Notes under the pieces: generated by a model | Database searches by the model: none | What the model saw: the letters and a program-made list of their open reading frames with translations, nothing else | Told to the model about the DNA's origin: nothing | Part shown: one piece after another, positions 52,168 to 63,077 of the stretch | Layout of the letters: every line of letters starts with the position of its first letter | How positions within the stretch are numbered: position 1 is the stretch's first letter | Translations under genes and position numbers: made by a program | NCBI GenBank assembly: GCA_963575745.1 | Contig: CAUYUJ010015499.1 | Location: forward strand, 40,001 to 104,000 | DNA from: Prorocentrum cordatum | Lineage: Eukaryota; Sar; Dinophyceae; Prorocentrales; Prorocentraceae | DNA length: 64,000 nucleotides | Direction: 5' to 3'

Positions 52168-52760
52168 CCAGCATCATCGTCGTCATCATCAGCATCATCA
52201 GCAGCATCGTCGTCACCCCGTCGTCGTCGTCGTCATCATCAGCATCATCGTCATCATCATCATCAGTATCAACATCATCAACATCATCATCCTCATCGTC
52301 AGCATCATCGGCATCATCATAACCATCATCATCATCATCCTCATCATCATCAGCATCATCATCATCGCCAGCGTCATCGTCATCATCATCGTCGTCGTCG
52401 CCACCATCGTCATCAGCATCATCGTCATCATCATCAGCATCGTCATCATCATCATCACCATTACCGTCCTTGGCATCATCATCGTCCGCATCATCGTGGA
52501 CGTCATGATCATCATCATCGTCTTCATCATCATCAACATCACCAGCAACGTGAGCATCAGCAGCAGCATCGTCATCATCACCAGCATCTGCATCATCATC
52601 CTCGTCGTCGTCGCCATCGTTGTCATCATCGTCATCGTCATCATCATCATCGTCATCATCATCAGCATCATCATCATAATCACCGTTATCGCCATCGTCA
52701 TCGTCCATCACCATTATCGCCATCGTCTTCGTCATCGCGAACAGCAGTATAACCATCGTC
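52135..52760. repeat. (CAT)n trinucleotide array, about 620 bp
   Basis: CAT/CAG/CGT triplets; gives poly-His, poly-Ile or poly-Ser on the plus strand and poly-Asp/Met on the minus. Not coding. Confidence 0.97.
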
Positions 52761-52854
52761 ATCACCATCATCATGATGACGCCTTCCTCATCGCAGAACT
52801 CCCCCTCCTCCTCACCCTCCTCAGTGGGAGGAGTAGGACGTGAGATGGATAGGT

Positions 52855-53625
52855 AATGTTGTCCCCTCCTCCTCACCCATGTCAGTGGGAGGGGCACGAA
52901 AACATTTAAATAGTATGGGTTTCCGATACCCTCCTCGCTCAGACGGGGCCTCCCTGGAGAGGTGGTAGGGGCACGAAACCATGTAAATTGCATGGTTTTC
53001 CGATACCCTCCTCGCTCAGGCGGGGCCTCCCTGGAGGGGTGGGAGGGGCACGAAACCATGTAAATAGCATGGGTTTCCGATACCCTCCTCGCTCAGGCGG
53101 GGCGTCCTTGGAGGGGTGGGAAAGGCATGAAACCATGTAAATGGTACGGGTTTCCGATACCCTCCTCGCTCAGGCGGATGGAAAGGGCACGAAACCATGT
53201 AAATAGTATGGGTTTCCGACACCCTCCTCGCTCAGGCGGGGCCTGCCTGGAGGGGTGGGAGGAGCACGAAACCATGTAATCTGTATTAATTTCCGAGACC
53301 CTCCTCGCTCAGGCAGGGCCTCCATGGAGAGGTGGGAAGGGCACAAAACCATGTAAATAGTACGGGTTCCCGATTCCCTCCTCGCTCAGGCGGGGCCTCC
53401 CTGGAGGGGAGGGAGGGGCACGAAACCATGTAAATAGTATGGGTTTCCGATACTGTCCGCGCTCAGTCAGGCGGGGCCTCCCTGCTGGAGGGGTGGGATA
53501 CCCTCCTCGCTCAGGCGGGGCCTCCCTGGAGAGGTGGGAAGGGCACGAAACCATGTAAATAGTATGGGTTTTCGTTACCCTCCTCGCTCAGGCGGGGCTT
53601 CCCTGGAGGGGCGGGAGTGGCAATG
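52855..53625 (-). repeat. 77-bp satellite family, array 5, reverse orientation
   Basis: GCACGAAACCATGTAAAT or variants start at 52971, 53048 and 53125, 77 bp apart. Each unit also has CCGATACCCTCCTCGCTCAG and GCGGGGCCTCCCTGGAG. About ten copies; this is the reverse complement of the arrays at 4-6.8, 30.3 and 38.5 kb. Confidence 0.93.
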
Positions 53626-53671
53626 CTGGGAGGCGGGAGGCGGGAGGGAGAAGGAGAGGATGTTCTGGGAA

Positions 53672-54094
53672 AACAAGCGCCCGCACCAGCACCGGCCACC
53701 GGCACCAGCACCGGCACCGGCACCGGCACCGGCACTGGCACCAGCACCGGCTACGGGCCACCGGCACCGGCCACCAGCACCGGCACCCGCACCCGCACCC
53801 GCACCGGCACCGGCACCCGCACCCGCACCGGCACCGGCACCGGCACCGGCACCCGCACCCGCACCCGCACCCGCACCCGCACCCGCACCCGCACCGGCAC
53901 CGGCACCGGCACCCGCACCCGCACCGGCACCGGCACCGGCACCGGCACCGGCACCGGCACCCGCACCCGCACCCGCACCAGCACCGGCACCGGCACCGGC
54001 ACCGGCACCGGCACCGGCACCGGCACCGGCACCGGCACCGGCACCGGCACCGGCACCGGCACCGGCACCGGCACCGGCACCGGCACCGGCACCG
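53672..54094. repeat. (GGCACC)n hexamer array
   Basis: About 70 hexamers with GCACCC and CAGCACC variants. Gives Ala-Pro, Thr-Gly and similar dipeptide repeats in every frame. Confidence 0.97.
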
Positions 54095-54164
54095 GGGCAA
54101 GAATCGTTCATGCCTTGGGGATCTCTTCCTCCTCATATTGCGCCCCTGGCCCTGGCTTTCAACA

Positions 54165-54325
54165 CCAACAACACCAACACCACCACCACCACCAACAACA
54201 ACAACTACTACAACAACAACAACAACCAGACCACCAACATCAACACACACATTACCAACAACACCCACAGTAACAACAACAGCAGCAACAGCAACAGCAA
54301 CAACAACAGCAACAACACCAGTAAT
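54165..54325. repeat. (AAC)/(CAC) triplet array
   Basis: AACACC, CACCACCAC and AACAACAAC triplets. Confidence 0.95.
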
Positions 54326-54744
54326 GTTGAGACTGCTCGCTCCTATCTGCTCACGTACAAATCAACGCGTACATCCCAAACCCTCGGTACCCGTCTTCGT
54401 CGTCTTCGATCGTACCCCCTTGCGGGCATATCTTCTTTACCTGCCACGTGCATGCAGTGCAGCCCCTGAAACAGGGGAAGAGAGGACGGGTGGAAGGGGG
54501 ATGGGGAGGAATGGAGCACGAGAGAAATTAGCAGGAGGGGGCAAGGAGCAGAAAACACATGGAAAAACCAGACGGGCAGATCGGGTGGGCAGACCCATAG
54601 CGGGCAAGTCGGGAATGCGGGCCCAGGTGACCACGTCGAACAGGCGGGTTGCTGAAGCGTGGGTCCTGCATGATTCGCTAGTAAGTTTCGAGCGATAGCG
54701 CGATTTCCAAGTAAATCGTGAGACAAACCCAAGGACGGTTTCTC
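54326..54744. other. no recognisable gene
   Basis: Short frames on both strands, none convincing. Confidence 0.45.
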
Positions 54745-54860
54745 CTAATGGTGAAATAAGCGTTTTAATGGTGAAATAGAAATCTTAATGGTGAAATAGA
54801 ATTTCTTAATGGTGAAATAGAATACCTTAATGGTGAAATGAAATACCTTAATGGTGAAAT
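54738..54860. repeat. 21-bp tandem repeat TAATGGTGAAATAGAATNC
   Basis: Six copies starting at 54745, 54766, 54786, 54807 and onwards every 20-21 bp. The first is preceded by TCC, giving TCCTAATGGTGAAAT, whose reverse complement occurs at about 56650. Confidence 0.92.
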
Positions 54861-56515
54861 AAAATACACCACGTAAACACACCACGCAAACACCACGCAA
54901 AAACACCACGTAAACCGCCGCTCCCGCGGCGCACGCAAACACCACGCAAAAACACCACGTAAACCGCGACCCACCCCACGGCGCTCCGGCGCCGCTCCAG
55001 CGGCGCACGCAAACACCACGCAAAAACACCACGCAAAGACTCCCCGCTCCAGCGGCGCACGCAAACACCACGCAAAAACACCACGCAAAGACTCCCCGCT
55101 CCAGCGGCGCACGCAAACACCACGCAAAAACACCACGCAAAGACGCGCCGCTCCAGCGGCGCACGCAAACACCACGCAAAAACACCACGTAAACCGCGAC
55201 CCGCCCCACGGCGCTCCGGCGCCGCTCCAGCGGCGCACGCAAACACCACGCAAAAACACCACGTAAACCGCGACCCGCCCCACGGCGCTCTGGCGCCGCT
55301 CCAGCGGCGCACGCAAACACCACGCAAAAACACCACGTAAACCGCGACCCGCCCCACGGCGTTCCGGCGCCGCTCCAGCGGTGCACGTGAACACAACGCA
55401 AAAACACCACGCAAAAACACCACGCAAAAACACCACGCAAAAACACCACGTAAACCGCGACCTGCCCCACTGCGCTCCTGGGGTGCTGCAGCGGCGCTGC
55501 AGCGGGCTGCAGCGGCGCTCCAGCTGCGCTCCTGCGCCGCTCCAGCGGCGCACGCAAACACCACGCAAAAACACCACGCAAAAACACAACGTAAACCGCG
55601 ACCCGCCCCACTGCGCCCCTGCGCCGCTCCAGCGGCGCACGCAAACACCACGCAAAAACACCACGCAAAAACACACGTAAACCGCGACCTGCCCCACTGC
55701 GCCCCCGCGCCGCTCCAGCGGCGCACGCGAACACAACGCAAAAAAAACACAACGTAAACCGCGGCCTGCCCCACGGCGCCCCTGCGCCGCTCCAGTGGCG
55801 CACGCAAACACCACGCAAAAACACCACGCGGAAACAAAAAAAAACACCACGCAAACCGCGACCTGCCCGACGGCGCTCCGGCGCCGCTCCAGCGGCGCAC
55901 GCAAACACCACGCAAAGACACCACGTAAACCGCGACCTGCCCCACGGCGCCCCTGCGCCGCTCCAGTGGCGCACGCAAACAACGCAAAAACACCACGCAA
56001 AAACACAACGTAAACCGCGACCTGCCCCACTGCGCCCCTGCGCCTCTCCAGTGGCGCACGCAAGCACCACGCAAAAACACCACGTAAACCGCGACCCGCC
56101 CCACGGCGCTCCGGCGCCGCTCCAGCGGCGCACGCAAACACCACGCAAAAACACCACCCAAAAACACCGCGTAAACCGCGACCTGCCCCACGGCGCTCCG
56201 GCGCCGCTCCAGCGGCGCACGCAAACACCACGCAAAGACACCACGTAAACCGCGATCTGCCCCACGGCGCTCCCGCGCCGCTCCAGCGGCGCACGCAAAC
56301 ACAACACAAAAACACAACGTAAACCGAGACCTGCCCCACTGCGTCCCCGCGCCGCCCCAGCGGCGCACAAATACACTACGCAAATACACCACGCAAAAAC
56401 ACCACGCAAAAACACACCACGTGAACCGCGACCTGCCCCACTGCGTCCCCGCGCCGCCCCAGCGGCGCACAAAAACACCACGCAAACACACCACGCAAAA
56501 ACACCACGCAAAACC
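54861..56515 (-). repeat. 74-bp satellite array, about 20 copies
   Basis: GCACGCAAAC starts at 55161, 55235 and 55309, 74 bp apart. The unit has CACCACGCAAAAACACCACG, TAAACCGCGACCYGCCCCAC and GCGCCGCTCCAGCGGCGCAC. Deletions make some units shorter. All three minus frames are open for over 500 codons (Cys/Val/Phe/Arg-rich), an effect of the unit. Confidence 0.95.
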
Positions 56516-56558
56516 GCTACGTGGTGTTTTTGCGTGGTGTTTTTGCGTGGTGTATTTG
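56470..56558. repeat. near-perfect palindrome at the array end
   Basis: CACCACGCAAAAACACCACG at 56489-56508 faces its exact reverse complement at 56520-56539 across 11 bp. Pairing extends outward to about 56470 and 56558 with two mismatches, giving arms of about 39 bp. Confidence 0.92.
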
Positions 56559-56668
56559 CTTGATGTCTAATTCACCCTCCAGCGTTCGCGTGGTGTTTTT
56601 GCGTAGTGTTTTTGCGTGGTGTATTTGCGTGGTGTTTTTGCGTGGTGTCTGATTTCACCATTAGGATG
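56520..56668 (+). repeat. inverted end of the 74-bp array
   Basis: GTGGTGTTTTTGCGTGGTGT repeats, i.e. the array's motif on the opposite strand, ending in ATTTCACCATTAGGA, the reverse complement of TCCTAATGGTGAAAT found at the left boundary (about 54742). Confidence 0.85.
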
Positions 56669-56734
56669 AACTCTCCCACCCAAGCGAGAGCGTGATTCCT
56701 GAGCGCCGAGGGCGCATCGTCTGAAACAATTGCG

Positions 56735-56840
56735 GGGAAGTCCCACACGAGAGCGCGGCTCGCACACGCAAATTATGAGGAAGTCCCGCGCGAGAGCGCG
56801 ATTGGGAAATACATTGTGAGGAAGTATCCGGCGGGAGCCG

Positions 56841-56874
<34 letters not shown>

Positions 56875-57175
56875 CAACCCGGGGCCAGGGGCACAGTTTG
56901 AGCCCCGTGACTTTTCCTGATAAAAACCCGGGTGCGAGCCGTGGTGGAAGCACTTCAATTGAAAAATGCAATGGTTACAGGAGGTGGGGGATCAACAATA
57001 TTTTTTTCAGTAGCGAGAGTTCAGCAACAACAAGAACAACAACAGCAGCAACACAACAACAACGGCTTCCGCTTGATTCTTCCTGACACTTTATTTCAAG
57101 ACCGTGCTTTCGCGCGCGGGAATTCCTCACAATTTATGCTGGAATCGTGCTTTCGCGTGGGAATTGCATGCAGTT
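56735..57175. repeat. foldback element with arms of about 110 bp
   Basis: Left arm (about 56737-56850) and right arm (about 57050-57170) are diverged inverted copies, roughly 70% by eye: GAGGAAGTCCCGCGCGAGAG against the complement of CTTTCGCGCGCGGGAATTCC, and AGCCGTTGTTGTT against AACAACAACGGCT. Inner ends carry (TTG)n at 56838-56874 and (AAC)n near 57050. Each arm is itself two or three tandem units. Confidence 0.78.
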
Positions 57176-57239
57176 TCTAAGCTTTTAAGGCGAGTGACGC
57201 AGCGCTAAAGCGAGAGCCACATCTGTGAAACAGTTGTCG

Positions 57240-57340
57240 GTTTTTGAGCGTCAGGCTCATAGATGGTGAGGAAGTCTCAGGCGAAACGCGCGGCCCTCCC
57301 TTTCGACCGGCCTCGGGGTGTTCAGGGAGGAGCTGTTTCC
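57240..57340 (+). repeat. dispersed repeat shared with 11.19 kb
   Basis: ATGGTGAGGAAGTCTCAGGC, then GAAACGCGCGG, then CAGGGAGGAG, as at 11190-11265. Confidence 0.65.
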
Positions 57341-57349
57341 AAGGACAAG

Positions 57350-57745
57350 GAATGGAGGAGGAGGAGGGTAAGGAAGAGGAAGGGGAGGAGAACGAGGAGA
57401 AGGAGGAAAAGCAGGATGATGATGATGCTGATGTTGATGTTGATGATGGTGATGATGCTGCTGCTGATGATGATACTGGTGGTGTTTAGTGGTGGTGGTG
57501 ACGATGATGACGACAAAAATGCTGATGCTGCTGATGATGACGAGGATGAGGATGAGGATGATGAGAAGGAGGAGGAGGACGAGGAGAAGCAGGAGGAGGA
57601 GGACGAGGAGAAGGAGGAGGAGGAGGAGGAAGAGGAGGAGGATGGGGGAGGAGGATGAGGACGAGGAGAGGATACTGATGAAGAAGATGATGGTGATGCT
57701 GATGATGATGACGATGACGATGATGACGACGACGACGACGACGAC

Positions 57746-57790
<45 letters not shown>

Positions 57791-58156
57791 CGTGGATGGT
57801 TATGACGATGTTGGTAATGCTGCTGCTGCTGCTGATGATGATGATGATGATTATGATGATGAAGGTGAAATTGATGACGACGACGACGATGATGATGCCG
57901 ATGACGATGATGACGACGATGTCGATGATGAAAAATATGACGCTGATGATAATGATGCTGATGATGCTGGGGGGAGGATGCTGATGATGATGATGGTGCT
58001 GCTGCTGATGATAATGAGGAGGAGGTGGAAGAGGAGGAGGAGGACGAGGAGGAGATGAGGAGGAGGAGAAGGAGGAGTAAGAGTAGGAGGAGGATGGGAG
58101 GAATATGAGGACGAAGAGCATTCTGCGGTTGATGTTGATGATGATGATGATGATTC

Positions 58157-58219
<63 letters not shown>

Positions 58220-58291
58220 CCACGATGATGATGATGATGATGACGATGACGATGACGATGACGATGGTGATGATGATGATGATGACGATGC

Positions 58292-58329
<38 letters not shown>

Positions 58330-58379
58330 CTTATGCTGATGATGGTGGTGGGATGATGATGATGATGATGATGATGATG

Positions 58380-58413
<34 letters not shown>

Positions 58414-58600
58414 GGAGGAGGAGGGAGGAGAGGAGGAGGAGGAGGAGGAGGAAGGAGGGGGAGGAGGAGGAGGATGAGGAGGACTAGCAGGAGGAGTAGG
58501 AGGAGGAGGAGGAGGAGGAGGAGGAGGAGGATGAGGATGATGAGGAGGAGGAGGAGGAGGGGGAGGAGGAGGAGGAGGAGGAGGAGGAGGAGGAGGGAGC
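57350..58600. repeat. GGA and GAT trinucleotide region, about 1.2 kb
   Basis: Alternating blocks of GGA (57350-57410, 57560-57670, 58020-58090, 58415-58600) and GAT/GAC (57415-57560, 57680-57990, 58130-58410). No gene. Confidence 0.97.
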
Positions 58601-58769
58601 CCCCACCCCGCGTGCCCGCCGGCAGGCGGGGGTGTCGAGCGCGGCGGCGCCGCTCGCGTGCGGCGGGTTGGCCCAGCGCGTGACGGTGCGCGCGCCCCCT
58701 TCTGGGGGGCCTGTCAGGGGCAGCGTCAGGGCGGGACAGGCCCCTCGCCCAGGAGAACTAGCCATAGCC

Positions 58770-58936
58770 TTAAGTCGGGCCTGTCCCTCTACAGGAGGAA
58801 TATTCAAAAACAGTAAGAAAATAGTCTGGGGACGATTTGTTTAAGATTATGTTTGAGTTTTTCTGTAGAAGCATTTTTTGCAGTATTTTTCATTTCTCTT
58901 CCAAAACCCGCCTGTGGGGGGACATGCACGACCTAA
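58770..58936. mobile_element. 167-bp MITE, family B, copy 1
   Basis: Inverted ends: TTAAGTCGGGCCTGTCC at the left, and on the right the complement of TTAGGTCGTGCATGTCC. Exact 8-bp target duplications CCATAGCC flank it (58762-58769 and 58937-58944). Second copy at 63496. No coding capacity. Confidence 0.88.
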
Positions 58937-58944
58937 CCATAGCC

Positions 58945-59480
58945 GTCGGTGAAAGCCATGCAGTCAGCCCGCACAGTGAGGATGAGCGACTTTCCAAGGC
59001 TACCCTTGCATCCTTGTTCCTTCGGCCCATCCTCAGCGACTTTCGCTGGCAAGCCTCGTTCGAGAACGTTAACATAGTTTGCGCATCCTTATCATACGGT
59101 TGATTGTACTTACTGGAGGTGGGGGTTGGATGGAAGGAGGCGGAGGAGAGACATTTTGACTCGGCACAGGTCTGCTAACCTCAATCTTACCAGCCCCAGC
59201 AGTGCTTCGCCCTACCTCTACCATCTTTTAGGTGTCGCATGCTCCTGGGTTCCTTTACCTGACTCTGCTTGGGGGACTGGGTTGCCCAGGGCGGACTCGT
59301 TGCGAAAGAGCTGTTGCGGGAGGCTTTTGGTACGCTGCGCTCCCCAGGGCCCCCAGCAGGCCCCAGGACCGGCAAGCGACTCGTGACGAAGACCTGGCCC
59401 AGGGGAAGGGGTCCAGATCTCCAGGGGCCCACTCTGCGAACGAACTCGCGACGTCGGAGTTTCGTGCCAGGGGGAGGGGG
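58945..59480. other. no recognisable gene
   Basis: Anonymous sequence; short frames only. Confidence 0.45.
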
Positions 59481-59720
59481 CGCATCGACCCAGACCCCCG
59501 ACGTCATGATTTTTTCATTACGTCGACCCCCAGAGGTCCCGACCCTTTCCCCATGACCGGCTTTGCATCCTGAGTCGTTTTTTGACGCTCCCGAGGCCCG
59601 GTGGGGGCCCCCAGAGGCCGAAAATAGCGAAAAACTTCCCGTCGTGATTTTTTCACGACGCGAGGGGGTCTGGGGACCCCCCATCGCCCACTCAGCGCCG
59701 GTAGGGCCCGATGGCCCACT
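59481..59720 (-). repeat. 130-bp dispersed repeat, minus copies
   Basis: GACGTCATGATTTTTTCAT, CCCCAGAGG and CCGTCGTGATTTTTTCACGA match, in reverse, the plus-strand modules at 61.7 and 62.4-62.77 kb. Two diverged copies appear to lie here. Confidence 0.65.
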
Positions 59721-60180
59721 CCGCCCAGGGCCGTGCGGATGTTCGCTGTCGGGGGCCTGCCGCCCATCCATCGGCGAGGCATCGCCGGCTCCAGCTCCGT
59801 GCTCCCCCGCCGCGCCGCTGCCTCCCAGTGCTGGGCGGTCGCCTCGCTGCACCGCCGCCAGGAGAACCCCCCCCCCCCGGATCTCGGCGAGGCCCTGCCT
59901 CTTCAGCCCCGGCGCTGCTCTCCCCGACCCCGGCCCCCCCGGGGACCCGCCGGGCTGGGCCCCGGAGGGGCTGGGCCCCGGAGGGGGGCCCTCCGAACCG
60001 GGCCCCCGGGTCGGGGCGGAAGCCCGTCCCTCCCCGGAGTGCTCTCCCCGGAGGCTCCGCTCCGAGCTCCGTCCTCCTCGCGTTTTTGTTTGACGCGGTT
60101 CCTTTGTTCGGGGGGGGGGGGGGGCGGGCGGTCCGGAGCGCGCGCGGGCCCCCGCCGGGTCGGCCTCTCGAGGCGCCCCG
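59721..60180. other. very GC-rich stretch without a recognisable gene
   Basis: C and G runs (59868, 60108) and all six frames largely open. Proline-rich and arginine-rich translations look like composition effects. Confidence 0.4.
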
Positions 60181-60184
60181 CGTT

Positions 60185-60478
60185 CCCCTGCTCTCTGCCG
60201 CTGCCTCTGCCTCCGCCTCCGCCTCCTCCTCCTCCTCCTTCTCCATCCTCCTTCTCCTTCTCCATCCTCCATCCTCCATCCTCCATCCTCCATTTTCCTC
60301 CTTCTCCTCCTTCTCCTCTTCCTCCTCCTCCTCCTCCTTTTCCTCCTCCTTCTCCATCCTCCTTCTCCATCCTCCATCCTTCATCCTCCATTTTCCTCCT
60401 CCTTCTCCTCCTCCTTCTCCTCCTTCTCCTCCTCTTCCGCCTCCGCCTCCGCCTCCGCCTCCGCCCTCATCCATCCCC
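60185..60478. repeat. CTC/CCT and TCCTCCATCC pyrimidine repeats
   Basis: CCTCCATCCTCCAT decamers embedded in CTC triplets. The long frames on both strands are simple-repeat translations. Confidence 0.95.
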
Positions 60479-60724
60479 CCCCCGTGACGAAGATGGCGAC
60501 TGTGACGTCGGCGATGGCGACTGCGAGACGGGGGCCGATCCTTGGACCTCTGCCGGGGTGCGCTCTGGCCAGGATTCCGAGGCGGACCCGGCCGTGACCA
60601 CGAGAGCCCCTCCCGAGGCCCCCCGAAACGGCCCGAACGACCCTGATTGAGGTCCGTGGCCTCGAATCGCGGTCGATCGATCCTTTACCCTCCTGCACGA
60701 AACACACCCCTGGGTAACGACCGT

Positions 60725-60915
60725 TCGACAACAACGACGACGACGACGATCCACGACGACGACGACGACGACGACGACGGCGATCCACGACGACGACGGC
60801 GATCCTCGACGACGACGACGGCGATCCTCGACGACGACGACGACGATTCACGGCGACGACGCCGATTCTCGACGGCGACGACGACGAGAGACGACGACGA
60901 CGACGATCGACCCCT
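60725..60915. repeat. (GAC)n microsatellite region
   Basis: GACGACGACG blocks with GATCCACGACG interruptions spaced about 20-45 bp. Confidence 0.95.
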
Positions 60916-61093
60916 GGCGGCGGTTGCTGGCGGCTCCGGGCGGCGGCGGCGCCCAAGCCGCGGCCGCGCGCCCTCGCCGAGGTGTCCCCGCCGCCCGCCC
61001 CGAGCTGGCCGCACGCCGCCGGCCCCGGCGCCAAGCGAGCTGCGCCGCCCGCGCCCCTGCCCTGCGTGTGCAATGCCAGCTGTCCAGACATCC

Positions 61094-61287
61094 CTACGGT
61101 AGGTTCGTGTCGTGTCGACCGGCGGCGACCCCGCCAGCGGCGTTCAACCTTGAACGCCGCGGGCGACCCAGAATCGATCGATGTTGAACGATCGGACGTT
61201 GCGGCAGCGGCCGATCGTTCAAGGTTGAACGATCCCTGCGGTGTCAAAAACCAACGCTGGGGTCGGCACGACACGAACCTGCCGTAG
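61094..61287. mobile_element. 194-bp MITE-like element, family C
   Basis: Terminal inverted repeats of 27 bp with two mismatches: CTACGGTAGGTTCGTGTCGT at the left and the complement of CTACGGCAGGTTCGTGTCGT at the right. TA sits at each edge. Inside lies an almost perfect 24-bp palindrome (GCGGCGTTCAA, CC, TTGAACGCCGC at about 61137-61160) and further TTGAACG inverted copies. Confidence 0.8.
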
Positions 61288-61480
61288 AGGTACTCTCACA
61301 CGGCGCCCGCATCGTCGCAGCACCAACGGTTGCGTCGTGGCAGCATCGTCAGCAGCTGTAGGGGCCGCAGAGGCGGCGCGCGCGAGCTGATGCAGGGCTG
61401 CCCACAGCGCGAAGGTCAGGTTAGCGGCCGGCCCCCCCCCCCTCAACGGCCCCCTGAGACGCGCGAGGATCGCCTACACG

Positions 61481-61660
61481 TACAGTGGAGGCCCATGCCA
61501 AGAAACACCCTGCTTGCCTCCAGGGTGCCCTGGGTGTCTTGGGTTTCGGTGGTCTTGCTATGGAGAGCGTGACGCTCCCACACCAAGAAATCCATGGACG
61601 TCCTGGGGTCTCAGGGCTGGGTTCTTGTGAAAGGTTTCTTGTGGACTGGCCTCCACTGTA
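61481..61660. mobile_element. 180-bp MITE, family A, copy 2
   Basis: Ends TACAGTGGAGGCC and GGCCTCCACTGTA are near-perfect inverted repeats, with CACG next to both edges. Same length as and similar along its length to 47520-47699. The CAGTGG start next to TA is typical of Tc1/mariner relatives. Confidence 0.85.
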
Positions 61661-61699
61661 CACGCAAGACCCAGACCCCTTTTTTTTGTTTTCCTATCC

Positions 61700-61835
61700 T
61701 CGGCCCTTGGGGGCCCTCGCCGGCCCTCGGGACCGTCAAGAGAAACGGCTCAGGACGAAAGCCGGTCCCAGGGCATGGGTCGAGACCTCGGGGGGCGACG
61801 TTTTGAAAAAGTCATGACGTCTGGGTTCTGGGGAG
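61700..61835 (+). repeat. 130-bp dispersed repeat, plus copy
   Basis: GGGACCGTCAAGAGAAACGG, CAGGACGAAAGCCGGTCCCA and GAAAAAGTCATGACGTC. Related copies at 62398-62610 and 62635-62765. Confidence 0.7.
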
Positions 61836-62380
61836 TGACTCTTGGCCGGAGTGACCGTTGGTGCGGGCCCACTGGATGATAGCGAAGGAAGTTGAAAGAG
61901 AAGCATACAATCGGGCCGAGGACCGAGGTATAAGATCGAGGTCGGTTCGGGAAGGGTACCCTAATTTTCTTTGTGTTTGTTGGATGTTCTTGTACTCCCT
62001 CGAATGATCTTAAGATTCGGGGTGTTTTGGCCAGCGGAGGGTCTCATGTTCTTGAAGGTTGTTCTTCTGGGCTAGGTCCGTTTGGCCGGCGGAGGGTATC
62101 TTGTTGTTGAGGGATGTTCTTCGGTCTTCGGTCCGACAGTACAAGTAAGATCGACCCTTGGCCGGAGTGACCTCTGGTGCGGGCCCACCAGGGCCCCCGA
62201 TCGCCCAAGGCGGCGCGACAGTAGCGCCTTTCGTGCTTGTGTGTTGGTCCCCCCGCGGCCCCCAACAAAGCCGCGCGCTCCAAAGGGGCACTCCTTACCC
62301 AGGTTCACTGCTGCGTGTAGCCGAGGGAGGATCAACCCAGGCATCCCAGTCCCCCTCTAGCCATGAGAAAATCACAACGA
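61836..62380. other. no recognisable gene
   Basis: Contains a short duplicated segment (GGCCGGAGTGACC near 61850 and 62160; GGCGGAGGGT near 62090). No domain seen. Confidence 0.45.
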
Positions 62381-62770
62381 AAGGTTTTTCGTGATTTTTG
62401 GGCCTCTGGGGGCCCTTGCCGGGTCTCGGGACTGTCACACACGACGGAAGGTTTTTCGCTATTCTCGGCTTCTGGGGGTCCTTGCCTGGCTTCGGGATTG
62501 TCAGTTAAGGATTCAGGATGAAAGCCCAGTCCCAGGGAATGGGTCCAGGCCGCTGGGGGTCCACGTCATGAAAAAAATCATGACGTCGGGGGTCTGGGTA
62601 GGAAACTCAGGACGGAGATTTTTCATCGTTTTCGGCCTCTGGGGGCCCTCACCGGGCCCTGGGACCGTCAAGAGACAGCTCAGGATGACAAGCCTGTCCC
62701 AGGGCAGGAGTCGGGACTTCTGGGGACCGCGTATCGAAAAAATCAGGACATCGCAAATCTGGGGATCAAG
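62381..62770 (+). repeat. 130-bp dispersed repeats, two plus copies
   Basis: Tandem modules sharing GGCCTCTGGGGGCCC, GGGACTGTCA or GGGACCGTCA, CAGGATGA, GTCCCAGGG and a GAAAAAATC end. The ATGAAAAAAATCATGACGTC segment is partly self-complementary. Confidence 0.7.
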
Positions 62771-63075
62771 GGACCGCAACCGTGGACTGAGGCGCGTGGG
62801 TGAGCGACGGGCTCCCTTTTTATGCAAGTCGACGCGCTCCGTGGCCAAGTCGGCCGCACTGGTTGCCGCCCCCGATCCCCTGGATCTGGCGCCCGCGCGC
62901 CAGGTCCACGGATCCCTGGTCCGTGTTAGCCTGTGCCCGAAACGAGTGGCCCGTCGCCCGGGTGATACGTGGCAGGGTTTCTCGCCCCAGGGTGCGTCTT
63001 CGTCGGCTCCCGTGGAGGTTCTGTTGCCTCGGGATGCGCTCCAGCAGAGATAGCGTTTTCTCGGGGGTGCCCAGG
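62771..63075. other. no recognisable gene
   Basis: GC-rich with short frames only. Confidence 0.4.
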
Positions 63076-63077
63076 CC

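Noticed and set aside
53534-54469. Ala-Pro, Thr-Gly and Cys-Arg repeat proteins
   Set aside because: All frames of a GGCACC hexamer array are open, and no unique sequence is attached that looks like a gene.
54745-56511. Three minus-strand ORFs of more than 500 codons, Cys/Val/Phe/Arg-rich
   Set aside because: They run together in all three frames through a 74-bp satellite whose unit has no minus-strand stop; 74 is not a multiple of 3, so the same peptides cycle through the frames.
59187-60650. Overlapping ORFs of 260-400 codons on both strands
   Set aside because: Extremely GC-rich DNA and CTC repeats leave most frames open; no domain or consistent composition was seen.
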